Positions 24,077-32,154 of a stretch of 64,000 bases of DNA are shown here, piece by piece. Where the stretch lies: assembly GCA_947500135.1 (NCBI GenBank), contig CANMQX010000001.1, forward strand, positions 186,001-250,000, read 5' to 3'. The notes under the pieces were generated by a model, which worked only from the letters and a program-made list of their open reading frames with translations, did not search any database and had not been told where the DNA came from. This DNA is from an uncultured Paracoccaceae bacterium (GTDB lineage Bacteria > Pseudomonadota > Alphaproteobacteria > Rhodobacterales > Rhodobacteraceae). A program made the translations under genes and the position numbers. Each line of letters begins with the position of its first letter. Positions within the stretch are counted from its first letter, which is position 1.

Positions 24077-24586
24077 ATGAAACTCGGTGATGGCGTTGAA
24101 CAGGCGATCCATGCGGTGACGCTGCTGGCCGGATTGCCCCCTGACGGGCTGCTGTCGGCGCAGGCCTTGGCCGCGTTCCACGGGGTCTCCACCAGCTATC
24201 TGCTCAAACATCTGCAAGCATTATCCGGGGCCGGGATCGTCAAAACAACACCGGGACCGAAGGGCGGCTATGAGCTGGGCAAAGACCCGACAAACATCAC
24301 CCTCCTCGATATCGTTCTGGCTGTCGAAGGTCCCGAACACGCCTTCCGCTGCAAGGAAATCCGGCAGCAAGGCTACGCCCCCCTACCCAAGGAAAGCTTT
24401 ACCGCCCCGTGCCAGATCAACGCCGCCATGCTGCGAGCGGAACGGGCCTACCGCCGGGAATTGGCGCAGGTCAGCATCGCCGATCTGATGCGCGATGTGA
24501 TGGCAGATGATGACGGCTCCATCGCCGCCCGGGGCTGCGCATTTTTCGATCAACACATGCGCCAAACCAAAACCAAGACACGCTGA
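24077..24586 (+). CDS. Rrf2-family transcriptional regulator
   Basis: 169 residues. The N-terminus MKLGDGVEQAIHAVTLLAGL and the winged-helix HGVSTSYLLKHLQALSGAGIV are the Rrf2 pattern, with GPKGGYELGKDP as the wing. Three cysteines (FRCKEIR, APCQIN, ARGCAFF) are spaced differently from the iron-sulfur ligands of IscR, so redox sensing is possible but unproven. The ATG at 24077 is preferred over 24065 because GAGGG is correctly spaced. An AT-rich dyad-like region upstream (24030-24055) may be its site. It is followed 12 bases later by an AhpD-like gene. Confidence 0.85.
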   Translation: MKLGDGVEQAIHAVTLLAGLPPDGLLSAQALAAFHGVSTSYLLKHLQALSGAGIVKTTPGPKGGYELGKDPTNITLLDIVLAVEGPEHAFRCKEIRQQGYAPLPKESFTAPCQINAAMLRAERAYRRELAQVSIADLMRDVMADDDGSIAARGCAFFDQHMRQTKTKTR

Positions 24587-24598
24587 AAGGATAGATCA

Positions 24599-25054
24599 AT
24601 GACTGCCCGCCTCGACTATATCAAAACCGCACCGGACGCATTCGAAGCCGTCAGACAGCTGGAACAATATGTCAGCACAGAATCGGGGCTGGATCACCGG
24701 CTGATCCATCTGCTCAAACTGCGCGCCTCGCAGATCAATGGCTGCGCCTACTGCGTGGATATGCACACCAAAGAGGCGCGCAAAGACGGGCTTAGCGAAC
24801 AATGGATCGCGCTTGTCATGGTCTGGCACGAGGCCAGCATCTTTGACGCCCGCGAACGCGCCCTGCTCGGCTGGACCGAGGCGCTGACCAATATCAGCAG
24901 CAGCGGCGCATCTGATCAGGATTATGACGCCATGCACGCCCATTTCTCAGACGAAGAAATCGTCAAACTCAGCGTAGCAATTGGCACCATCAACATCTGG
25001 AACCGGCTCGCCGTCGGCTTCCGAACACCCCACCCGATCGACGCGGCGGCGTGA
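24599..25054 (+). CDS. Carboxymuconolactone decarboxylase / AhpD-like protein
   Basis: 151 residues. The core motif LLKLRASQINGCAYCVDMHTKEAR carries the CxxC redox pair followed by a His, as in AhpD-type peroxidase partners of the CMD family. The remaining helical part (ERALLGWTEALT) fits the family. GAAAGG precedes the ATG. It is almost certainly co-transcribed with the Rrf2 regulator, an arrangement that suggests a small oxidative or electrophile-stress module. Confidence 0.88.
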   Translation: MTARLDYIKTAPDAFEAVRQLEQYVSTESGLDHRLIHLLKLRASQINGCAYCVDMHTKEARKDGLSEQWIALVMVWHEASIFDARERALLGWTEALTNISSSGASDQDYDAMHAHFSDEEIVKLSVAIGTINIWNRLAVGFRTPHPIDAAA

Positions 25055-25187
25055 AGCAGAGAGACAGAAACCGCTGACCGTCACGTCGCAAACCGATCCA
25101 AAGGGGCTGCCGCGCGCCGACGGCCAAGGTGAGGAACAGGCCCGCTTCTGACGCGGCTTGTTCTGATTGCATCCAGTGGTATGGGTT

Positions 25188-26600
25188 TCAAAAAACGTTA
25201 ATCGAACGGCGACGCATAACCATATAAGTCGCTAACAAAACAACAAAAGAGGTCACAGCACAACAAATCAAAAACGTACCGGCCATTGCTTGTCGAACGC
25301 CAAGCGCTTCATCTACGGCATCCATACGCCAATTTACGAGCGACCAGAAAATCATGCTCATCACGGTTGCACCAATGATAAAGCCCAAGTTTCGGCTTAG
25401 GTTGATAAGGCTTGAGGTGAGGCCACGGTTTTCTTGCGTGGTAGTTCCCATAACGAATGTGTTCAACGCTGTGAGGAAGATTTGATACCCGGGCGCGAGC
25501 AGCATAAAGGCCAGAACAAAGCCTCCCATGCCCCAAAAATAGGGAAGCCCTGACATCGCGCCCGCCCCGGACGTCACCGCAACAGCACCAATGACAATGG
25601 CTCGGTCTGGCCCGATCTTTTCAATAAATCGCCCGGCGGGAACACCACTCAAGGCAGACGAGATCGGGCCGACAGACATGGCCAACCCCATCTGCACCGT
25701 TGTTAGCCCTAGTCCATCAGTAAGAAAAAATGGACCTATGACAAGGATTCCCATCATGACGAAGGATACTAGCGCATTCATCAAAAGGCTTAGCTGCAAA
25801 TCCCGCGACTTCAAAAGACCCAGTGGCAAGATCGGAAAAGCAACCCGTGATTCCACGACGACGAATGCTCCAAGCGCAACTACCGCAACCACAATAAGTC
25901 TGGCAATGCCGATGTCGAAACCGTGTGAGAGACTTGATATTGCGCAGGTGAGTGCACCGAGAAACACAGCCAACAAAAATCCGCCAACAAGATCAACACT
26001 TTGGGCGCCGTCAGGGTCTTTCTTGTAGGGTAGCTGATTGATACAAAGGAACAGCGCCAATCCCGCCAAAGGTGCCTGAAACAGATAGACCGCGCGCCAA
26101 TCAAAACTGGCGGTAAGAAGCCCGCCAAGCGATGGTCCAGATGCTGTGCCGATGGCTGACATCGTACCCATAGCACCCATCCAGCGCCCAATGTGCTCTT
26201 CTGGTACGATATCGCGCACTTGGGCCATCGGCATGGCCAACATTGCCGCGGCCCCGGCGCCTTGAAACAAGCGTCCAGCTATCAGCACCGGGAGCGCCGA
26301 GGCCGCAGCGGAGATAACGGCTCCAAGCAGATAGAGGCCCAGCCCCGACATAAGAACTTCGCGTTTGCCATAGAGGTCACCCGCCCGCCCGACAGGCACA
26401 ATCAACGCAGTCGTTGCCAGAACATAAACGACAACGATCAATGCCACATCATCATTTGCCCCCGAGAACTCGCGCGAAAGTTCGGGAAGCGTAATGGCGG
26501 CTATGCTGATTCCGAGCGCGGCAAGAACCACGGAAAGGCAAGGCCCCAATAGCCGATTAATCGGTCGACCTTGTTTTAGTCTTTTATCGCTCTTTGACAT
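25188..26600 (-). CDS. MFS drug:H+ antiporter (DHA2/EmrB-like)
   Basis: 470 residues with about 14 hydrophobic segments. GRAGDLYGKREVLMSGL is the loop 2-3 motif A of the major facilitator superfamily, and ASGPSLGGLL is the motif C of drug exporters in helix 5, so the gene is probably an efflux pump of the 14-helix group. The ATG at 26600 has GGAA six bases upstream; an in-frame ATG at 26618 is an alternative. It is controlled by a MerR-type promoter and divergent from the regulator. Its base composition by eye is less GC-rich than its neighbours, hinting at transfer. Confidence 0.85.
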   Translation of the reverse strand: MSKSDKRLKQGRPINRLLGPCLSVVLAALGISIAAITLPELSREFSGANDDVALIVVVYVLATTALIVPVGRAGDLYGKREVLMSGLGLYLLGAVISAAASALPVLIAGRLFQGAGAAAMLAMPMAQVRDIVPEEHIGRWMGAMGTMSAIGTASGPSLGGLLTASFDWRAVYLFQAPLAGLALFLCINQLPYKKDPDGAQSVDLVGGFLLAVFLGALTCAISSLSHGFDIGIARLIVVAVVALGAFVVVESRVAFPILPLGLLKSRDLQLSLLMNALVSFVMMGILVIGPFFLTDGLGLTTVQMGLAMSVGPISSALSGVPAGRFIEKIGPDRAIVIGAVAVTSGAGAMSGLPYFWGMGGFVLAFMLLAPGYQIFLTALNTFVMGTTTQENRGLTSSLINLSRNLGFIIGATVMSMIFWSLVNWRMDAVDEALGVRQAMAGTFLICCAVTSFVVLLATYMVMRRRSINVF

Positions 26601-26631
26601 GGATTTCCATTCTTGCATCTACCGGAATCGG

Positions 26632-26662
26632 AAGGTACGACTTGAAGCTCAGTTCAAGTCAA
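26632..26662 (-). promoter_or_regulatory. MerR-type promoter of the MFS gene
   Basis: On the minus strand TTGACT (26657-26662), a 19-base spacer and TACCTT (26632-26637). The over-long 19-base spacer is the hallmark of promoters untwisted by MerR-family activators, and the dyad at 26640-26659 fills it. Confidence 0.8.
26640..26659. promoter_or_regulatory. MerR-family operator
   Basis: ACTTGAA (26640-26646), six bases, TTCAAGT (26653-26659): a perfect 7-bp dyad centred in the promoter spacer. It resembles the CTCAAGTT...AACTTGAG dyad of SoxR-type sites. The divergent MerR gene starts 13 bases away. Confidence 0.85.
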
Positions 26663-26672
26663 GAGCATCGCC

Positions 26673-27098
26673 ATGGAGAAACTTCTCGATATTGCGGAGG
26701 TCGCCGAACGTTCGGGTGTCACTGCCTCAGGTTTGCGCTATTATGAGAAAAGACAATTGATCGCAGCGGTATCTCGAAACGGGTTGCGACGTCAGTACGA
26801 ACCCTCTGTGCTGCAGGAATTGGCTCTGATTACACTTGCCAAATCCGCAGGCTTCTCCCTCAGTGAGGTTGGATCAGCCTTGAAACGGCCGGGAACAACA
26901 AAAGTTCCAAGGCGCGCCCTCCAAGAGAAGGCCGATGCAATCGAAAAAGAGGCAGAACGCATGAAAATTCTGGCACGCATGTTGCGCCATGTCGCGGACT
27001 GCCCGATGGACAACCACCTTGACTGCCCGCGATTTCAAAAACTGCTTAATATCGCGATAAAGATTTCGAAAGAGTCTACTCGCAACAGCCGCACATAG
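26673..27098 (+). CDS. MerR-family regulator with C-terminal cysteine pair
   Basis: 141 residues. The winged helix is LLDIAEVAERSGVTASGLRYYEKRQLI, followed by a long dimerisation helix (residues 80-115), and DCPMDNHLDCPRFQ near 115-127, where two Cys six residues apart form the effector region. SoxR has a different four-cysteine iron-sulfur motif, so the inducer cannot be assumed to be superoxide. The best inference is that it activates the divergent MFS pump from the dyad at 26640. The region from 27,099 to 27,324 downstream holds only a 15-codon open frame and no recognisable gene. Confidence 0.88.
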   Translation: MEKLLDIAEVAERSGVTASGLRYYEKRQLIAAVSRNGLRRQYEPSVLQELALITLAKSAGFSLSEVGSALKRPGTTKVPRRALQEKADAIEKEAERMKILARMLRHVADCPMDNHLDCPRFQKLLNIAIKISKESTRNSRT

Positions 27099-27324
27099 CT
27101 ATGGATCGAGGTCAGATGGGGCAGTTATGAACAGCGCGTTCATACTTGCAGCGTGCGTTACGTTAATGGGCTAAATCTGCGCGTAGGGGTCCGACGTTTT
27201 GCCGACGTCTCGCCGACGCTTTGCAGACCGGTCAAATCGGCACAATCCCCAGCATTAACAAATGATTCGCCAAAACCGCGATGTCAGGGGTGTTGCGTCA
27301 CCCCTGCCTACCCACCGAACGTTG

Positions 27325-27807
27325 CTAGATCGGGTCGCTATCGCCCAGCAATGTGCCCGCATCGATCCGACCAAAGCTGCCCAGAAGCTGGCTCAACACG
27401 GTCACGTCATTGATGCCATCATCGGTCACACGACGGTCCAGCGTCACAACGCGGCCATTCTCCAATGTGAAGCGTTCCACATTGCTGACAACGCCCGACG
27501 GCGTGAAACTGATGGCCAACACCTGACGATCCACCTCTTCGGGGGCAAAGGCCCCTAGATGGCGAAACTGGCTGGACACATAATAATAAGCCTCATTCTG
27601 CAACACGCCCTTGGATGTCGGCGGGCCAAAGCTTGCAACAACAGAATCGCGTGTGGTCTGCCCGACCTGCACGGCAGACAGTTCAGAATCAGACGGCGCA
27701 TAACCATGATAGCGGTTAATGGGCGTGCATGCGCAGGCCAAGCCCAGCACAAGGGCCAAAGCCCCGGCGCGTCGCCCGGTGATCGATCTGCGTAAAGTGC
27801 TGCTCAT
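27325..27807 (-). CDS. bamE: Outer-membrane assembly lipoprotein BamE
   Basis: 160 residues. A lipoprotein signal with lipobox LACAC (acylated Cys near residue 26) precedes an SmpA/OmlA domain: QVGQTTRDSVVASFGPPTSKG is the conserved BamE helix and glycine-proline turn, followed by AYYYVSSQ and LAISFTPSGVVSNVE strands. BamE stabilises the BamA-BamD complex that inserts outer-membrane proteins. The ATG at 27805-27807 has GAGGG upstream; the much longer open frame upstream is antisense to the DUF177 gene. It is divergent from DUF177. Confidence 0.92.
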   Translation of the reverse strand: MSSTLRRSITGRRAGALALVLGLACACTPINRYHGYAPSDSELSAVQVGQTTRDSVVASFGPPTSKGVLQNEAYYYVSSQFRHLGAFAPEEVDRQVLAISFTPSGVVSNVERFTLENGRVVTLDRRVTDDGINDVTVLSQLLGSFGRIDAGTLLGDSDPI

Positions 27808-27877
27808 GGTGGCCCTCTTGCTTTGGCGTCTTATGCCTTCTATCTCCACTACATGACAACCCGCCCCCTGTTCAAGA

Positions 27878-28435
27878 ATGGATGCTTTTGTGGCTAAGCT
27901 GCCCAGATCACAGTTACGTTTGGCCGATCTTGCCACAAGACGAGCAACGGAGTTTGCGTTAACGCCAGATGCGGGCGAACGGCAGGCGGTGGCACAGGCG
28001 CTTGGCATCGAAAGTGTCAAAAAACTTCGGTTTTCCGGGGCGTTAACGCCATCAGGGGCGCATGATTGGGCCTTAAGTGCCGATCTGGGGGCGACGGTCG
28101 TGCAGGCCTGCGTGGTCACATTGGCACCGGTTACAACGCGGATCGATGAAACCATTACCAGACGCTATCTGGCTGAATTGCCCCAGATCGAAGGCAATGA
28201 AGTTGAGATGCCAGAAGATGACAGCGTCGAAGACCTGCCCGTGACGCTTGATCTGGCCACCGTGATGATCGAGGCGCTTTCACTGGCCCTGCCGCTTTAT
28301 CCCCGCGCCGATGGGGCAAATCTGGGCGAGGCCGTTTTTGCAGCACCCGGCACGGCTGCGATGACCGATGAGGACAGCAAGCCATTTGCAGGGCTTGGGG
28401 CGCTGCGCGACAGCCTTAAAAACAAGGGGGAATAG
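27878..28435 (+). CDS. DUF177 (YceD-like) protein
   Basis: 185 residues. The family features are visible: an acidic middle (EMPEDDSVEDL), a conserved Cys in VQACVVTLAP, and DLATVMIEALSLALPLYPRADGA. DUF177 proteins almost always precede rpmF, as here, and have been linked to large-subunit rRNA levels; the mechanism is unclear. The ATG at 27878 lacks a strong ribosome-binding site, so the exact start is uncertain. It begins the rpmF-plsX-fabH-ihfA run. Confidence 0.85.
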   Translation: MDAFVAKLPRSQLRLADLATRRATEFALTPDAGERQAVAQALGIESVKKLRFSGALTPSGAHDWALSADLGATVVQACVVTLAPVTTRIDETITRRYLAELPQIEGNEVEMPEDDSVEDLPVTLDLATVMIEALSLALPLYPRADGANLGEAVFAAPGTAAMTDEDSKPFAGLGALRDSLKNKGE

Positions 28436-28463
28436 CCCGTTCCCTTCGGGGGTTGAAAAACAC

Positions 28464-28491
28464 TTGCACAAATGCGGAATCGCAGTATGTT
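28464..28491 (+). promoter_or_regulatory. Possible promoter of rpmF-plsX-fabH
   Basis: TTGCAC (28464-28469), a 16-base spacer and TATGTT (28486-28491) about 110 bases before rpmF. The rest of this 163-base gap shows no gene. Confidence 0.4.
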
Positions 28492-28598
28492 CGCGGCCTC
28501 TTTGACATCGCACTCGACAGGGCAGCCGCAATGGCGTAGGACCCCGTTCGACGCAAGACACATCCGGGCCAGCGGCCCATAAAATATAGGGTTGAGAC

Positions 28599-28805
28599 AT
28601 GGCTGTCCAGCAGAACAAAGTATCCAAATCCCGCCGCAACAACCGGCGTGCGCATGACGCGCTTGTGGCGGCAAACCCCAATGAATGCGACAACTGCGGC
28701 GAACTCAAGCGCCCGCATCACGTTTGTCCATCCTGCGGTCACTACGCGACACGCGAAGTGATTGCCGACACCACCGACATCGATCTGGACGACGACGCGG
28801 CGTAA
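28599..28805 (+). CDS. rpmF: 50S ribosomal protein L32
   Basis: 68 residues, the usual length. The basic N-terminus [20 protein letters not shown] and the zinc ribbon CDNC...CPSC are diagnostic. The acidic tail is typical of alphaproteobacterial L32. It lies between DUF177 and plsX, the standard order that couples ribosome and fatty-acid synthesis genes. Confidence 0.98.
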   Translation: MAVQQNKVSKSRRNNRRAHDALVAANPNECDNCGELKRPHHVCPSCGHYATREVIADTTDIDLDDDAA

Positions 28806-28827
28806 GCTGCGGCGCGGCAATTCTCAG

Positions 28828-29937
28828 ATGACAGAACGCCAGACGGACCCCGCTCCGACACCGGCACAAGTGCTCTCTGTGGATGCTATGGGTGGCGACC
28901 AAGGGCCTGCAACAGTTGTTGCGGGCCTTTCGCAATTCCTGGGCAAGGCTCCGAATGCCCGCGCAATCCTTCATGGTCCCGAAACTGACCTGAAACCGCT
29001 TATTGCCAAGCATAATCTCGCTGACCGGGTCACAATTCACGACGCCACAGACGTCGTAAAAATGACCGACAAGCCGAAAGCCGCCTTTCGCAAAGGGGCC
29101 ACAACATCCATGTGGTCGGCGATTGAGGCTGTGCGCTCTGGGCAGGCATCGGTCTGTGTCAGCTGCGGAAATACTGGCGCATTAATGCTGATGTCCACCA
29201 TCCGTCTGCGCAAGACCGACGGCGTCAACCGGCCCGCCATTGCCTGCCTTTGGCCATCACGCAACCCGTCAGGGTTCAACGTGATGCTGGATGCGGGGGC
29301 CGATATCAGCGCGGATCAGGACGACCTTCTGACCTATGCGCTGATGGGGGCGTCCTATGCCCGCAACGGGCTGGACATCAAACGCCCACGCATCGGTCTG
29401 CTGAATGTCGGGACAGAGGATCACAAAGGCCGGGCCGAGTTGAAGGTCGCCAATGAACTCATTGGAAATGCAGCAGATTCCAGCGATTTTGAGTATGTGG
29501 GCTTCATCGAAGGCGGTGACCTGCCATCGGATAAAATCGATGTGATCGTCACAGACGGGTTCACCGGCAACGTGGCGCTAAAAACCGGCGAAGGCACGGC
29601 TAGCCTGATCAGTGAGTTGTTGCGCGCGGCATTGATGAAAACACCCCTATCCATGCTCGCGGCAGTGCTGGCACGTGGATCATTGCAGCGCCTGCGCAAG
29701 CGGATAGATCCCCGCCGCGTCAATGGTGGCGTGTTTCTGGGGCTGAACCAGACGGTCGTCAAAAGCCATGGGTCGGCGGACGCAACCGGCATGGCGGCGG
29801 CGCTGGACCTCGCCTATCAGTTGGCGCAAAACAGTTTCTCCGATAAACTGGCCGCGCGGGTTGCATCTGCAGCATCACTTGCCCAAGATATGGGACAAGA
29901 AGGTGAAACGGAAAATCCGGACACCAATACGGGCTAA
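28828..29937 (+). CDS. plsX: Phosphate acyltransferase PlsX
   Basis: 369 residues. VLSVDAMGGDQGPATVV is the hallmark near the N-terminus, followed by SCGNTGALM, the GADISADQDDL stretch and VTDGFTGNVALKTGEG. PlsX makes acyl-phosphate from acyl-ACP for phospholipid synthesis by PlsY. The ATG at 28828 lies 23 bases after rpmF; its ribosome-binding site is weak, suggesting coupling to rpmF. It is followed six bases later by fabH. Confidence 0.97.
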   Translation: MTERQTDPAPTPAQVLSVDAMGGDQGPATVVAGLSQFLGKAPNARAILHGPETDLKPLIAKHNLADRVTIHDATDVVKMTDKPKAAFRKGATTSMWSAIEAVRSGQASVCVSCGNTGALMLMSTIRLRKTDGVNRPAIACLWPSRNPSGFNVMLDAGADISADQDDLLTYALMGASYARNGLDIKRPRIGLLNVGTEDHKGRAELKVANELIGNAADSSDFEYVGFIEGGDLPSDKIDVIVTDGFTGNVALKTGEGTASLISELLRAALMKTPLSMLAAVLARGSLQRLRKRIDPRRVNGGVFLGLNQTVVKSHGSADATGMAAALDLAYQLAQNSFSDKLAARVASAASLAQDMGQEGETENPDTNTG

Positions 29938-29943
29938 GAAAAC

Positions 29944-30915
29944 ATGACACGTCGCGCAGTCGTCAAAGGGGTCGGCCACTACCTGCCGGAACGCGTAGTT
30001 CCCAATGCCGAATTCGAAAAAACCCTTGATACCAGCGACGAATGGATCAAGTCCCGATCCGGCATCGAACGGCGCCATTTCGCAGCCCCGAACCAGACAA
30101 CATCTGATCTTGCCACCCATGCAGCCAAGGCAGCACTTGATATGGCTGAGATGGAAGGCAATGACATTGACGCCATCGTTCTGGCGACATCCACCGCTGA
30201 TCTGACCTTCCCGTCTGCCGCCACGATGGTGCAGCAGGCGATAGGTAATACCAAAGGCTATGCCTTTGATGTGCAAGCGGTTTGCGCAGGATTCGTTTAT
30301 GCGCTTTCGAATGCCAACGCGCTGATTGCGTCCGGTCAGGCCGACCGGGTGCTGGTGATCGGGGCCGAGACATTCAGCCGGATCATGGATTGGACTGACC
30401 GGGGCACTTGCGTGCTTTTCGGGGACGGCGCCGGCGCGGTGATTCTAGAAGCCGAAACCGGCACAGGCACCACCGATGACAGGGGTATTCTGGCCACCGA
30501 CCTAAATTCCGACGGGCGCTACAAAGACCTGCTTTATGTCGACGGTGGTGTCTCCACCAACAGTACAGGCGTGCTGCGGATGGTCGGCAAAGAGGTATTT
30601 CGCCACGCGGTCGAAAAATTGGCCCAAACCGCACATACTGCCTTGGATAAGGTCGGGCTGGGCCCTGACGATGTAACATGGGTTGTGCCGCATCAGGCCA
30701 ACATCCGGATCATCCAGTCCACGGCCAAAAAGCTGGGCGTTGGCATGGACCGGGTGATCGTGACCGTGCAGGACCACGGAAATACCTCTGCGGCATCGAT
30801 TCCCCTCGCCCTTTCGGTGGGCGTCAGCAACGGCCAGATCAAGCAAGGGGACCTTGTCGTGACCGAAGCAATTGGCGGTGGATTGGCCTGGGGGGCTGTT
30901 GTTATTCGATGGTAG
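29944..30915 (+). CDS. fabH: 3-oxoacyl-ACP synthase III FabH
   Basis: 323 residues. The catalytic triad is visible: Cys in DVQAVCAGFVYAL near residue 113, His in VVPHQANIRI near 250, and Asn in DHGNTSAAS near 280. FabH condenses acetyl-CoA with malonyl-ACP to start fatty-acid synthesis. It lies directly after plsX. A promoter for ihfA follows it. Confidence 0.98.
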   Translation: MTRRAVVKGVGHYLPERVVPNAEFEKTLDTSDEWIKSRSGIERRHFAAPNQTTSDLATHAAKAALDMAEMEGNDIDAIVLATSTADLTFPSAATMVQQAIGNTKGYAFDVQAVCAGFVYALSNANALIASGQADRVLVIGAETFSRIMDWTDRGTCVLFGDGAGAVILEAETGTGTTDDRGILATDLNSDGRYKDLLYVDGGVSTNSTGVLRMVGKEVFRHAVEKLAQTAHTALDKVGLGPDDVTWVVPHQANIRIIQSTAKKLGVGMDRVIVTVQDHGNTSAASIPLALSVGVSNGQIKQGDLVVTEAIGGGLAWGAVVIRW

Positions 30916-30956
30916 GCAGAAACGCACTGTTAACCGCGATTGCCAAGCCCTTGTTA

Positions 30957-30986
30957 TTGACTCTGAATTTCGCTCGCGCGTATGCT
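30957..30986 (+). promoter_or_regulatory. Promoter of ihfA
   Basis: TTGACT (30957-30962), an 18-base spacer and TATGCT (30981-30986), 26 bases before the ihfA start codon. Good match to sigma-70 consensus. Confidence 0.6.
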
Positions 30987-31011
30987 CGCACAGATATTGA
31001 GGGGGACTTTT

Positions 31012-31314
31012 ATGACCGGTAAAACATTGACTCGTATGGATTTGGCGGATGCGGTGCATAACGAAATTGGTCTGTCGCGCAATGACAGTGCCGATCTGGT
31101 TGAAAGTGTCCTTGCACATATCTCGGATGCGCTGGTTTCCGGACAAACTGTCAAAATCTCGTCTTTTGGCACCTTTGCCGTACGTGAAAAGGCAGCGCGC
31201 ATCGGTCGCAACCCCAAGACCGGCGAAGAAGTCCCCATTCACCCTCGCCGTGTGCTAACCTTCCGACCATCGCATCTGATGAAAGATCGCGTGGCAGCAG
31301 GGAATAAATCCTAA
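31012..31314 (+). CDS. ihfA: Integration host factor subunit alpha
   Basis: 100 residues. [23 protein letters not shown] and the arm [23 protein letters not shown] are diagnostic of IHF-alpha, with the Pro that intercalates DNA in the arm. IHF bends DNA in recombination, replication and promoter control. GAGGGGGAC precedes the ATG; the frame is open ten codons further back without a better site. The merR gene starts four bases downstream. Confidence 0.96.
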   Translation: MTGKTLTRMDLADAVHNEIGLSRNDSADLVESVLAHISDALVSGQTVKISSFGTFAVREKAARIGRNPKTGEEVPIHPRRVLTFRPSHLMKDRVAAGNKS

Positions 31315-31317
31315 GCT

Positions 31318-31953
31318 ATGGCAAAAGCCAAAGACGCCTTTCGGACCATCAGTGAAGTCGCCGAATGGCTTGATACGCCCACCCATGTGCTGCGCTTCTG
31401 GGAAAGCAAGTTCAGCCAGATCAAACCCGTCAAAGGTGCGGGCGGGCGCCGGTACTACCGTCCTGCCGATATGGATTTGCTGGGTGGAATCAAACAGTTG
31501 CTGCATGAAGAAGGGATGACCATCAAGGGTACCCAAAAACTTCTGCGCGAAAAGGGCGTCAAACATGTCGCCGCTTTGGGCCGGTCGGTGAGCGCGCCAA
31601 CGGCCGAGGCTGAACCGGTCCCCGCGCCGGAACCAGCGCCAATTGCCGAAACACCCGCATCAAAACCTGTGACGGAAGAGTCTGCGCCGGCCCCAAAAAC
31701 GCCCACGCCAGAGCCGTCACCGTTTCAGGACGCCCTACCCTTTGATGAACCCGCGAAACCCGAACCAGCCCGAGAACCGGAACCTGCATTCGAGATTACG
31801 CTGCCCCCCCTGCCCGACGCGTTGCCCAATCTGCCTGCACGCAGCTTTGGCCTGATCAATCCGCAATCGGAAAGGCTGAAAGCAAATGCCGCGGCGATTG
31901 CACCATTGATCGCACGGCTGGAACAGCTACGCGACCGGATGCAAAGCGACTGA
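31318..31953 (+). CDS. MerR-like regulator with proline-rich linker
   Basis: 211 residues. The first 75 residues form a winged helix of the MerR group ([39 protein letters not shown]). A roughly 80-residue Ala/Pro/Glu-rich, probably disordered linker follows, and the end (residues 180-211) is a short helix. It always follows ihfA in alphaproteobacteria, but its targets are not known. No cysteine effector site is present. Confidence 0.9.
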   Translation: MAKAKDAFRTISEVAEWLDTPTHVLRFWESKFSQIKPVKGAGGRRYYRPADMDLLGGIKQLLHEEGMTIKGTQKLLREKGVKHVAALGRSVSAPTAEAEPVPAPEPAPIAETPASKPVTEESAPAPKTPTPEPSPFQDALPFDEPAKPEPAREPEPAFEITLPPLPDALPNLPARSFGLINPQSERLKANAAAIAPLIARLEQLRDRMQSD

Positions 31954-32015
31954 ACGTGCTCCAGCGGTTTTTCGGACTTGCCCCTGCAAACTTTTACGTT
32001 ATGAAAGCGCACAGT

Positions 32016-32092
32016 CGGGCTATGGCGCAGCCTGGTAGCGCGTCCGTCTGGGGGACGGAAGGTCGCAGGTTCGAGTCCTGCTAGCCCGACCA
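32016..32092 (+). tRNA. tRNA-Pro (anticodon GGG)
   Basis: 77 bases. Acceptor CGGGCTA (32016-32022) pairs with TAGCCCG (32082-32088); the D arm has GCGCAGCCTGGTAGCGC; the anticodon stem is TCCGT/ACGGA with loop CTGGGGG, giving anticodon GGG; the T arm is GCAGGTTCGAGTCCTGC; CCA is encoded. No integrated element borders it. Confidence 0.98.
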
Positions 32093-32100
32093 ATCATAAC

Positions 32101-32137
32101 CGCCCGCTCGCGTATCCGCGAAGCGGGCGTTTTGGTA
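32101..32137 (+). terminator. Terminator after tRNA-Pro
   Basis: CGCCCGCTCGCG pairs with CGCG-A-AGCGGGCG (one bulged A), loop TATC, followed by TTTT. It ends the tRNA transcript 9 bases after the CCA. Confidence 0.85.
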
Positions 32138-32154
32138 TCTTGGGGGAACCAACC

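Noticed and set aside
24035..24217. Small reverse open frames at the start of the Rrf2 gene
   Set aside because: Shadows of the regulator; the reverse strand here carries the ribN promoter region instead.
26673..27098. Naming the MerR regulator SoxR
   Set aside because: The four-cysteine iron-sulfur motif of SoxR is absent; only two cysteines six residues apart are present.
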